In this document: positions 1-6,036 of the stretch, piece after piece
Layout of the letters: each line of letters opens with the position of its first letter
Position numbering within the stretch: position 1 is the first letter of the stretch
Source: a virus
Length of the DNA stretch: 58,517 nucleotides
Virus record (IMG/VR): IMGVR_UViG_3300031746_000019
Location: 1-58,517 of that record
Reading direction: 5' to 3' (one strand)
The notes under the pieces: generated by a model
What the model saw: the letters and a program-made list of their open reading frames with translations, nothing else
Database searches by the model: none
Told to the model about the DNA's origin: nothing
Position numbers and translations under genes: made by a program

Positions 1-96
1 GACCTGAACCCCCACCGCGGGGGTGCCGATGGCCGCCCCGATGGCGGCCTTCTCCCCGTCCGTCCCCGGACGAGGGTAGATCTGTTTCTGAGTCAT
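1..96 (-). CDS. Partial small protein, N-terminal 32 residues only
   Basis: An open minus-strand frame starts at an ATG at 94-96 and runs off the left edge of the window. The first residues are MTQKQIYPRPGTDGEKAAIG, followed by an Ala/Gly/Val-rich stretch that could begin a hydrophobic segment. The start is supported by an AAAGGAG Shine-Dalgarno six bases upstream and by a promoter-like octamer GGTATAAG 28 bases upstream. No family is recognised. It seems to be its own short transcription unit, since a terminator hairpin lies just upstream of the promoter. Confidence 0.6.
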   Translation of the reverse strand, partial: MTQKQIYPRPGTDGEKAAIGAAIGTPAVGVQV

Positions 97-123
97 AACT
101 ACTCCTTTCCTCTGTGTACTATC

Positions 124-131
124 CTTATACC
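124..131 (-). promoter_or_regulatory. Candidate phage promoter element GGTATAAG (copy 1)
   Basis: The minus strand reads GATCAAATAGGTATAAGGAT here, between a terminator hairpin (165-193) and the start of the gene ending at 96. The octamer recurs at three other minus-strand intergenic sites in the window. Its position between a terminator and a ribosome binding site is what a promoter would show. No convincing -35 hexamer is visible. Confidence 0.55.
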
Positions 132-164
132 TATTTGATCAATCTGTTTGTAGGCTAAAATGAG

Positions 165-193
165 GCCCCCCGGTGTGCTCACGAGGGGGGATC
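165..193 (-). terminator. Rho-independent terminator after the 69-residue gene
   Basis: On the minus strand six C pair with six G around a 13-base loop, followed by a CATTTTA tail. It lies about 45 bases after the stop codon of the gene at 239-448. The same CATTTTA tail follows the hairpin at 536-553. Confidence 0.6.
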
Positions 194-238
194 GTATGCG
201 CCGATCCGGGGGACCTCAAGCTGCTACGAGGGGGGGGC

Positions 239-448
239 CTAGCCGCCCGCCGCCCCTCCCCGCTTCTTCTCCTGGAACGCGGCCAGGCCGCCCTGGCCGC
301 CCTGCTGCTGCGCAAGAAGCTGTCGGGCCTCCTCGACCCGGGACAGCTTCTTGATCGCCGCGCCCTCCGTGGGGAACTGGGTCCCCACGCCGAAGCCGAC
401 CGCAGCTCCACCGATTCCGGTAAGAGTGGGAAGCAACCAACGCCACAT
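239..448 (-). CDS. Small single-pass membrane-like protein
   Basis: This 69-residue protein opens with MWRWLLPTLTGIGGAAVGFG, a hydrophobic Gly-rich segment that could span or insert into a membrane, followed by a charged, Gln- and Gly-rich tail. An AAAGGAG Shine-Dalgarno sits seven bases before the ATG, a variant of the phage promoter octamer lies 43 bases upstream, and a terminator follows, so it looks like a monocistronic unit. No family is recognised. A regulatory or membrane-active accessory role is possible but not shown. Confidence 0.6.
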   Translation of the reverse strand: MWRWLLPTLTGIGGAAVGFGVGTQFPTEGAAIKKLSRVEEARQLLAQQQGGQGGLAAFQEKKRGGAAGG

Positions 449-490
449 GTCCGTCTCCTTTGCAAAGGTTAGTACTTCGGTACCATAGGC

Positions 491-498
491 CTTATGCC
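491..498 (-). promoter_or_regulatory. Variant of the phage promoter octamer (GGCATAAG)
   Basis: The minus strand reads GATCAAATATTGGCATAAGG, sharing GATCAAATA and GG(T/C)ATAAGG with the element at 124-131. It lies between the hairpin at 536-553 and the start codon at 448. It differs from the octamer by one base and two extra spacer bases, so it is less certain than the perfect copies. Confidence 0.4.
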
Positions 499-535
499 AA
501 TATTTGATCTGGTTTTCACGTCCGTGGGTTAAAAT

Positions 536-553
536 GACCCCCCGGAGGGGGTC
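536..553 (-). terminator. Rho-independent terminator at the end of the left operon
   Basis: A perfect inverted repeat GACCCCC / GGGGGTC with a four-base loop is followed on the minus strand by ATTTTAA. The hairpin begins exactly where the -1 frame extension of the upstream gene stops (TAG at 553-555), which supports that extension being the true end of the coding unit. Confidence 0.65.
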
Positions 554-738
554 TAGAGGGAGTTTGACCGGAGGACCTTGATCAGGTCCTCCCGGTCATC
601 GATGTTGCTCACATCCACCTCAAGAACGAGCTGGCTGGCAAGCAACTTGAGGCCGTCCAAGGTCAGGTCGGCCAGGAAGTCTTCGGTGATGTATGTCAGA
701 TCTTCGGGAGCAGGGGGCCTGACGTTCCCCTCTACTAG
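553..738 (-). CDS. Putative -1 frameshift extension of the 165-residue gene (61 codons)
   Basis: No canonical start codon opens this frame, yet it stays open for 61 codons and looks coding (segments such as APEDLTYITEDFLADLTL and NIDDREDLIKVL). It is entered exactly by a -1 slip on the minus-strand heptamer GGGAAAC (738-744), which has the X XXY YYZ form and sits directly before the TAG that ends the upstream gene. A small stem (AGGGG/CCCCT, 727-731 with 712-716) starts six bases after the heptamer. Translation would give a 226-residue fusion. Independent initiation from a non-standard codon is the alternative. Confidence 0.55.
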   Translation of the reverse strand, partial: LVEGNVRPPAPEDLTYITEDFLADLTLDGLKLLASQLVLEVDVSNIDDREDLIKVLRSNSL

Positions 739-1232
739 TTTCCCTCTTCCCCGTCCTTCTGGAACGCCTCATCCAGCTCTGCGATCCTGGGGTCGAGCTC
801 GTCCGGCTCGTAGGCGGACTTGAACAGGTCCATCACCAGCCCGGAGAGGATGTAGAGCTTGCGCTCCAGCTCGTTCAGATGCTCCGTGGTGGCTTCGTGG
901 TTCTCATCCATGCCCTTCCCGATGGCCTGGAGGTGCTTGACCACGTCAGCTCCCGTGATGGTAGCTGCTGCCTTGCCCTTCGGGGGCTCTGGCTCCGTCT
1001 CCTCCGGCTCCTTGGGGGCGGATGCGAGCTTGCCCTTCCCTGCCGGTGGGGCACCCTTGCCCTTCCCCTTGCTCTTCCCATTCCCGGACTGAGACTCCAA
1101 GATCAGGGACACCAGCTCGTCCGTCTTGTGGTTGGTGGCGGTCCGGTTGTCGATGCCGAGTACCTGCACGGCGGCACGGCGCAGGTCGACGCGGGACAGG
1201 TTTCTGAGTTCTTCTTCGGTGTATTCGGACAT
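735..1232 (-). CDS. SAP-like N-terminal domain protein with Lys/Pro-rich linker
   Basis: This 165-residue protein begins MSEYTEEELRNLSRVDLRRA. Residues 5-45 resemble a small helix-extended-helix (SAP- or Rho-N-like) DNA-binding fold. A Gly/Lys/Pro-rich linker (about 50-90) is followed by a helical region with coiled-coil character and an acidic C-terminus. The ATG at 1232 is chosen because it overlaps the upstream TAA (TAATG) and follows AGGAGAAGAAGG; the frame is open further upstream but that part belongs to another gene. Its last codons form the slippery site GGGAAAC-TAG, so a longer -1 product is likely. Function unknown. Confidence 0.7.
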   Translation of the reverse strand: MSEYTEEELRNLSRVDLRRAAVQVLGIDNRTATNHKTDELVSLILESQSGNGKSKGKGKGAPPAGKGKLASAPKEPEETEPEPPKGKAAATITGADVVKHLQAIGKGMDENHEATTEHLNELERKLYILSGLVMDLFKSAYEPDELDPRIAELDEAFQKDGEEGN

Positions 1233-1453
1233 TACCTTCTTCTCCTGGGTTTGGCGCTCGGCTCTTGTTTGACTAGCCCGAATCTGAGCGCTTGCGATCC
1301 GAGCGTATCCTTCAGCACCTTCCTTGCCTCCAACTCGTATCTCTCTGCCCTGAACCAGTTCTTGCATCGGTGCGTATCCAGAATGAGTGCGTGGTCACAG
1401 GCATCCTGGCAGTCATCCAGGTGTCGGCAGGTGCTACAACAGTGAGGGATCAC
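1232..1453 (-). CDS. Small Cys/His-rich protein, probably zinc-binding
   Basis: This 73-residue protein starts at a GTG that overlaps the upstream TGA (GTGA), with GAGGG just before it, and ends in TAATG coupling to the next gene. It has C5, C6, C9, H11, C15, C19, H20, H28 and C30 in its first 30 residues, then a basic helical half ending in Lys/Arg. That pattern suggests one compact zinc site. Tight coupling on both sides supports it being real. No family assignment. Confidence 0.6.
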   Translation of the reverse strand: MIPHCCSTCRHLDDCQDACDHALILDTHRCKNWFRAERYELEARKVLKDTLGSQALRFGLVKQEPSAKPRRRR

Positions 1454-1779
1454 TTCTCCCTCACTCGTTCTAGAAGCCTGGGCTCACACTCCACCACGGC
1501 ACAGGCTCTGGCTCTGGCTGCTGGGCAATCCCAGCATGCGTAGAACTCACTTCCGCACTTGAGCTGGTTGTAAACGTCCTTCCACTCCTCCTTCATCATC
1601 ATCATGGCTTCTCGATCGTCATCTGCGGGGTCTTTGGTGACCTCGTCAGGGTCTATCCGTCCCTCTATCAGATCGATGAGCACTGGTCTTCCCAGACCGC
1701 GATGAGCGGACAAGCAGCCGGCCTTTCGTGCCAGCTCCGCTAGCTCCGTGAGGTTCAGGTTTGCGTAGTTGTAGGGCAT
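1450..1779 (-). CDS. Hypothetical protein with C-terminal Cys motif
   Basis: This 109-residue protein starts MPYNYANLNLTELAELARKA, a helical region reminiscent of small SAP-like helices. It then has an acidic middle and a C-terminal CGSEFYACWDC segment that could bind a metal with the later cysteines. It shares four bases with the next gene. Unusually, its 5' part lies inside the 3' part of the RusA-like gene in another frame, an overlap of about 134 bases. Confidence 0.6.
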   Translation of the reverse strand: MPYNYANLNLTELAELARKAGCLSAHRGLGRPVLIDLIEGRIDPDEVTKDPADDDREAMMMMKEEWKDVYNQLKCGSEFYACWDCPAARARACAVVECEPRLLERVREK

Positions 1780-2218
1780 CGTAAGCCTCCTTTGTCAGTC
1801 CCACCTCCTCTTCGGGGACCCTGCGTAGGACTACGTACAGGCCAGGGCTCTGTGGGTTGCAGTGCTTCTCCTGCTTGAGGCGGAAGTTGTGGGAATCATC
1901 CAGCCCTACAGCCTCCGAGACGGTGTCTTCGATCAGCTTGATGCGATTGGAGAGATCGATCTTCTTGTACCTGTCTCCTTTTGAGGAGTTCTGGTTCTCC
2001 ACCTGGGGGAAGAAGAGGACCAGGTGAAGCTCGTAGGGGACGTTCTTCTGAACCTGCATCAGAGATACACGCCCCTCCTGCTGGATGGTCTTCATGGCCC
2101 TGATCTTGAACGTCCGGGCTTCCTGACTTAAGATCCTCCCCTTGCCGGAAGGATGCCGGATGTAGATGTTGTTCGAAGACGGCGGGAAGTAGGGCACCCA
2201 GATATTCAAGACGTCCAT
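1646..2218 (-). CDS. RusA-like Holliday junction resolvase
   Basis: The protein (190 residues from the ATG in TGATG) begins with DVLNIWVPYFPPSSNNIYIR, the typical RusA start in which a beta strand leads into a P-P-S-x-N-x-x-Y motif. Further on, KKIDLSNRIKLIEDTVSEAV and GLDDSHNF match the RusA region carrying the catalytic aspartates (D-x-x-N ... D-D). RusA dimers resolve four-way DNA junctions, in phages during recombination or before packaging. The ATG at 2218 is preferred over the GTG at 2221 because GAGG sits six bases before it. The C-terminal 45 residues overlap the next gene and look poorly conserved. Confidence 0.75.
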   Translation of the reverse strand: MDVLNIWVPYFPPSSNNIYIRHPSGKGRILSQEARTFKIRAMKTIQQEGRVSLMQVQKNVPYELHLVLFFPQVENQNSSKGDRYKKIDLSNRIKLIEDTVSEAVGLDDSHNFRLKQEKHCNPQSPGLYVVLRRVPEEEVGLTKEAYDALQLRKPEPHGASGAGTKGRLLVRSSRSGKTSAHRSDRGTDRP

Positions 2219-2829
2219 CACTTCCCTCTCTTCTTGAAGGGGTCAAGCGCGGATCGATGTGCCCTATGGAAGACCTCCTGTGCGGCAGCAGATCCCTGCT
2301 TTCTGGCTGCTGCTACACCCCTGCCCTCTATGTTGATGCGGCTCTCCAGGGCAGCTATGGCCCTGGAGATGGTCTCGATGTTCCTCTTCAGGCCCTCCAC
2401 GATGACCCTGACCTTGGTCAGTACGCTCTCATCCCGGAATAGGGAGGCGTTGATGGACACGTAGCGCGTATCAATCCTGGCCGCGTCGTCCTTGTCTGCT
2501 ACCGTTCCGTCCTTGAGTCGCCTGATCTTGGCCCAAGAGACGCTGCGCTTCTCCTCCGAACCGTTCCGCTGTACCTGGGCATCTGCCTGACGTCCGAGAG
2601 CGTACCCATACCAGGCGGTGAAACGACCCAGGAGAGCAGTGAGCTGTCCATGGTTCAGCTCCCCCAGGTCCGGAGGCATGGAAGGAAGCTCATCGAAGTC
2701 CCCACCCTTGATGAGCGGCCTGACCACAGCGCCAAGACCCATCCTGGTGAGCTGAGCATCCGCCTCATCTTGCGCATCATCGTAGGCTTGGAGCCCCCTT
2801 TCGTATTCGATCTCGAAGTCCCTAGCCAT
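2218..2829 (-). CDS. Hypothetical helical protein of the recombination cluster
   Basis: The protein has 203 residues, is charged and largely helical, with a predicted coiled-coil near residues 140-170 (VLTKVRVIVEGLKRNIETIS). It overlaps the upstream nuclease by eight bases and couples to the RusA-like gene through TGATG, so it is probably made together with these DNA-processing enzymes. No motif identifies a function. Confidence 0.65.
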   Translation of the reverse strand: MARDFEIEYERGLQAYDDAQDEADAQLTRMGLGAVVRPLIKGGDFDELPSMPPDLGELNHGQLTALLGRFTAWYGYALGRQADAQVQRNGSEEKRSVSWAKIRRLKDGTVADKDDAARIDTRYVSINASLFRDESVLTKVRVIVEGLKRNIETISRAIAALESRINIEGRGVAAARKQGSAAAQEVFHRAHRSALDPFKKRGK

Positions 2830-3706
2830 GTTTCACCTTCGAGCCTCTCTTGAAAGCCACGGCACCAGCTGCCATGGTGGCCCTGCTTTTCTTTGGGGGC
2901 TTGCAGATCGCTTTGTACTTGCAGGTGGAGCAGTGGTAGCCGTCCTCTCGATCTGGTTCTTCCTCTTTCAGAGCAGCGTCTCGAACGAAATCGATCTTCC
3001 TAGCGATGGCATCCCACCTGGCGTTGTCGAATACTTGCACGAACTCCGCGATGCTGGAGTCGTTCTTGTTGTAGTAGAGGAACACCATGACGGGGAGGTC
3101 GAGGCACTTCTGGTAGATGGTGCCCTGCATGATGTGCTCGGGGTGCGGGCTGGACGTCTTCTGGTACCCAGCATCGTTGATGCTCTTAATCTCAACACCG
3201 AAACGAAGGTCCCTGTCCGGGTCAGTGATGCTGTAGATGCCGTCCGTGTGCCCGTAGATGTCATAGGCGTCTGCGATCTCGCTGGACTTTGGGCTGATAC
3301 CAGCCTCCGGGGAGAAGTGCTCGTACCCACCAGCCAGGGCGGCGATGACGGAGAGGTAGGCCTGGAGTTGCCCGTGTATTACGGTCCCCGTGTCGAAGAT
3401 TCGACGAAGCCTTGGTTCGATGGAGCCCTCGGATTCACCGCCCGTGTAGTCGTAGTAGAGCATCCGAGTACACCCTAGAGGGAACTTACCGCATAGAGAC
3501 TTCCCTGAGTTTGATCCAAGACTGGAGGGGTGGAAGCATTTGTGCTGGCGGTGTTCGTTGATTGTGACAGGTATCTCTATCTTCCTTGAGTCCACGTTCA
3601 TGTCCTCAAGGAAGGCATCGATCCTGGCAACCAGGGAGATGTGTCGGAGCGTAGATCGTAGATCTACCTGTCCGATGTCAGAGATCAGTGTCAGTTTCTC
3701 AGGCAC
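2822..3706 (-). CDS. PD-(D/E)XK nuclease with probable Cas4/AddB-type iron-sulphur site
   Basis: This protein has 294 residues from a GTG at 3706 (PEKLTLISDIG follows), preceded by GAGAGG. The core signature is visible: a histidine/aspartate motif GHTDGIYS followed by FGVEIKSIN (E-x-K). A first group of cysteines lies near the N-terminus (HKCFH, SLCGK, LGCTR) and a C-terminal CSTCKYKAIC cluster closes the fold, as in Cas4/RecB-like exonucleases where four cysteines hold a 4Fe-4S cluster. It probably trims DNA ends in recombination with the neighbouring RecA-like protein. The frame is open further upstream, but that part is out-of-frame coding of the previous gene. Confidence 0.75.
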   Translation of the reverse strand: MPEKLTLISDIGQVDLRSTLRHISLVARIDAFLEDMNVDSRKIEIPVTINEHRQHKCFHPSSLGSNSGKSLCGKFPLGCTRMLYYDYTGGESEGSIEPRLRRIFDTGTVIHGQLQAYLSVIAALAGGYEHFSPEAGISPKSSEIADAYDIYGHTDGIYSITDPDRDLRFGVEIKSINDAGYQKTSSPHPEHIMQGTIYQKCLDLPVMVFLYYNKNDSSIAEFVQVFDNARWDAIARKIDFVRDAALKEEEPDREDGYHCSTCKYKAICKPPKKSRATMAAGAVAFKRGSKVKHG

Positions 3707-4220
3707 GCATCCTCTCCACGATTTCGAGGAAGAGTTCGTAGGGGACGACGGCGAACTTCCGTCCGAGCTTTCGGAAGTTGATGACGAGCGCGGGCCATTC
3801 GCCTGCAAGATTCGCATGCCGAATGACAGTCGAGAGGCTTTCCACGAGCAGCCTGTACCCCTTCGTGCTCTCGGTGTACTTGTGCTCGATGCGCCACTCC
3901 CCGACCTTCCGGATGTCGTCCTTCGCATCTTGATTGCCTGACCCCGGTTGGACTCGACCGCCGATGTCTTCTGCTACGCCCCGCTCTAGTTTCCGAGAGA
4001 TCTTAATGCGTCGGCGTCTCTCGTTAACCGTCGTTGTGGACTCCCTTTTCGTCTGGAAGTCGATCTCATAGCCCGTGTCTTGACACTTGTCGCAGATCAA
4101 GAACTCCTGAAGCAGGTCGTCTCCCTGCTTCAGGAGGTAACGGGTAGTCTCCCGGACTCGACCGCAGGCAGAACATCGTTTGCCGAAGCCAAGATACCGG
4201 ATCACTAGTTGCATTCTCAT
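3699..4220 (-). CDS. Putative PD-(D/E)XK endonuclease with zinc finger
   Basis: This protein has 173 residues. The N-terminus has CSACG and CDKC, one zinc site. The central part (AEDIGGRVQPGSGNQDAKDD, then EWRIEHKYTES) fits a small phage nuclease of the restriction-enzyme fold, with E...D...E-x-K residues and a preceding Gly/Ser/Asn turn. The C-terminal EWPALVINFRKLGRKFAVVP is a plausible beta-strand core. Such proteins often act as resolvase-like or nicking endonucleases. Its ATG overlaps the stop of the RecA-like gene (ATGA). Confidence 0.6.
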   Translation of the reverse strand: MRMQLVIRYLGFGKRCSACGRVRETTRYLLKQGDDLLQEFLICDKCQDTGYEIDFQTKRESTTTVNERRRRIKISRKLERGVAEDIGGRVQPGSGNQDAKDDIRKVGEWRIEHKYTESTKGYRLLVESLSTVIRHANLAGEWPALVINFRKLGRKFAVVPYELFLEIVERMRA

Positions 4221-5521
4221 TCATCTACGTCCCTGTGACGAATGTGCTGGAGGCCCGACTGAGCCACCATGAGCTTCCAGAGCGTGTTTCTCAGGCCCGT
4301 CTGGGAGTCTGCTAGTGCATCGAGGAACTCGTTCTTGCCGGTGAACTTCTGCTCTCCGACGTAGTAGGTGGCCCCGGCTCTACGGACGATGCCGTTGGCG
4401 GAGCAGTAGTTGACGATGTTCGTATCGACATCTACCTCAGGGGGATCGAAGTAGTAACGGAAGGAGCCGATCTTCCCCTCGTGGGTCCCGGCCTTCCCCT
4501 TAGTGATCTCGAAGGTCAGTTCCTTGCCGACCTTCGTCTTCCCGTCTTTGTCCATGATGATGTCGGATTGACGAAGCTGGATGTCTACTAGCTTCCCGTG
4601 CTTCAGAGCCCAGGACCCACCCACCTTCCACTCCCTGGAACGCATCCCGGCCTTGTTCAGGTTGGCGCGTACCTGGCGGATGCCGATGATCGTAGTCTCG
4701 TTCTCCTCTAGGATGATGCCCTTCCCCTTCCAGCCGCAGGCACAGTAGTAGTTGTACCCGCCCTCGGCGCTGGTCTTCTTGAATTCCAGCTTGTCCCCCT
4801 CGAGTCCGTAGCATTCAGGGCATCGCTTACGTGGGGCAAGCGCGCTCTGTACCTTCTTCATCCACTTCGTCTGGACCGTAGATGCGCTAGCGATTCGAGG
4901 GTCGTCTGCGAGCTCGGTCTGGTCCTCTGCTGTCGTGAGCATGGCATCCCAGGAATCCACGGCCCCAATCTGGAAGACGTTGGATCCGATGAGACGCACC
5001 AGAGCATCCAGGTTCGCCTCGGCTGCACCTCGGAGAACTAGGAATTCCCCACACCCGGCGGCGTCCTTCAGCTCCTTGGCTTCTGGGCCGGTGAGTGGCT
5101 CTTCCCCAGCCTCCCTCCGTCGACGTTTCTCTACCTCTATCTCGTAGTCGGAGTAGGGGACCTTGAATCCGATCTTGCGTGCATAGGCCTTGTCGAAGGG
5201 GAATTCCATGCAGAGCATGAAGATTCTGGTACCGTCCCCATACAGCCGTTGTACCTGGGCGAAGTAGCTGTAGATCAGGAGGTTCTTGCCCACTCCGTCC
5301 GGGCCGTCGATTTGGGACAGTCCCCCCGCTGGGAGACCGCCTCCGGTAGCGATGTCGAGAGAAGGGATACCACAAGGACGCCGTAGATCTAGCCTGCCTT
5401 CCAGGTCGGACCCTCGTTGAAGGACAACCCCGTAGCCTCCCAGGTCAGCATTGATGCTGGCAAGGAGGTTGTCGATTTCTGACTTCTTGGTCGTCGCCTT
5501 GACGCTAGTCTTTTTTGGCAT
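4217..5521 (-). CDS. RecA-like recombinase with zinc-ribbon insertion
   Basis: This protein has 434 residues. The layout follows RecA: GIPSLDIATGGGLPAGGLSQ, then a Walker A GPDGVGKN (residues 73-80), a Walker B region FQIGAVDSWDAM, and a C-terminal GIVRRAGATYYVGEQKFTGK like the end of the RecA core. Two departures stand out. The residue after the Walker lysine is Asn, not Thr or Ser. A zinc ribbon (CPEC ... CACG) is inserted before the strand TTIIGIRQVRANLNKAG, near the position of the DNA-binding loops. It should form filaments on single-stranded DNA and pair homologous strands. Confidence 0.85.
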   Translation of the reverse strand: MPKKTSVKATTKKSEIDNLLASINADLGGYGVVLQRGSDLEGRLDLRRPCGIPSLDIATGGGLPAGGLSQIDGPDGVGKNLLIYSYFAQVQRLYGDGTRIFMLCMEFPFDKAYARKIGFKVPYSDYEIEVEKRRRREAGEEPLTGPEAKELKDAAGCGEFLVLRGAAEANLDALVRLIGSNVFQIGAVDSWDAMLTTAEDQTELADDPRIASASTVQTKWMKKVQSALAPRKRCPECYGLEGDKLEFKKTSAEGGYNYYCACGWKGKGIILEENETTIIGIRQVRANLNKAGMRSREWKVGGSWALKHGKLVDIQLRQSDIIMDKDGKTKVGKELTFEITKGKAGTHEGKIGSFRYYFDPPEVDVDTNIVNYCSANGIVRRAGATYYVGEQKFTGKNEFLDALADSQTGLRNTLWKLMVAQSGLQHIRHRDVDE

Positions 5522-5663
5522 CGGGTCTCTTCTCGAATGGAAGACTTCCCTCCTTCGGATCTAGGGGGATGTTCGTGTTTGGGTGTGGGACCTTATCCCC
5601 CGCCCCCGCCTTCTTTTCCTTCGGAACCTTCTCCGGATCGATGACCACTCCGTATTTTTCCAC
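5505..5663 (-). CDS. Small conserved-looking phage protein (HPNTNIPLDP motif)
   Basis: The 52-residue protein is too short for standard ORF cut-offs. It starts at a GTG (5661-5663) with AAAGGAG seven bases upstream and stops inside the next gene. The sequence is polar with a Lys-rich centre and a distinctive HPNTNIPLDPKEGSLPFEKR segment that looks like a peptide kept for binding rather than folding. It overlaps the tail of the HU-like gene by about 70 bases. Function unknown. Confidence 0.65.
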   Translation of the reverse strand: MEKYGVVIDPEKVPKEKKAGAGDKVPHPNTNIPLDPKEGSLPFEKRPDAKKD

Positions 5664-6036
5664 GTCTGTCTCCTTTTATGATGTCCATGCCCCGTGTTGG
5701 AGCCTTGATCTTGTCCAATCCGAATCGTGCCTCCACTGGCACGGGGCGATAGACTAGCGCAGATCTATCGATGGCTTCTGCCATCTCATCACATGGGCTG
5801 AACTTCAGCCGTCTTCGCTCAGGCAGTATCATCCTCCCGCCTGTTTTTGGATCTCTAACCTCCTTGGCTTTCGCGAGAAGGTTTTTGAATCGACCCAACC
5901 CATAGATCTGTACGTCTCTACCCTCGGCCACAGCATCCCGTATGATCCTGGTCATAGTACGAAGAAGTTTACGGATCTCTCTGGGAGTGTAGTGGGTCTC
6001 GGACGAGACCTTATTTATCAGGTCCTGGTACTCCAT
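5593..6036 (-). CDS. HU/IHF-family DNA-binding protein
   Basis: The protein has 147 residues. Residues 1-95 follow the HU/IHF pattern: an N-terminal helical body (MEYQDLINKVSSETHYTPRE), then DVQIYGLGRFKN corresponding to the conserved GFGxF turn, a strand pair and the DNA-binding arm region around PKTGGRMI. It continues into a basic Gly/Ser-rich tail absent from bacterial HU. The ATG directly follows the polymerase stop codon, with AAGGG in the polymerase coding end. It likely bends phage DNA during replication or recombination. Confidence 0.8.
   Translation of the reverse strand: MEYQDLINKVSSETHYTPREIRKLLRTMTRIIRDAVAEGRDVQIYGLGRFKNLLAKAKEVRDPKTGGRMILPERRRLKFSPCDEMAEAIDRSALVYRPVPVEARFGLDKIKAPTRGMDIIKGDRRGKIRSGHRSGEGSEGKEGGGGG

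Noticed and set aside
1233-1367. N-terminal extension of the SAP-like protein to 210 residues
   Set aside because: The extra part is another frame of the coupled Cys-rich gene; the ATG at 1232 has the ribosome site and TAATG overlap.
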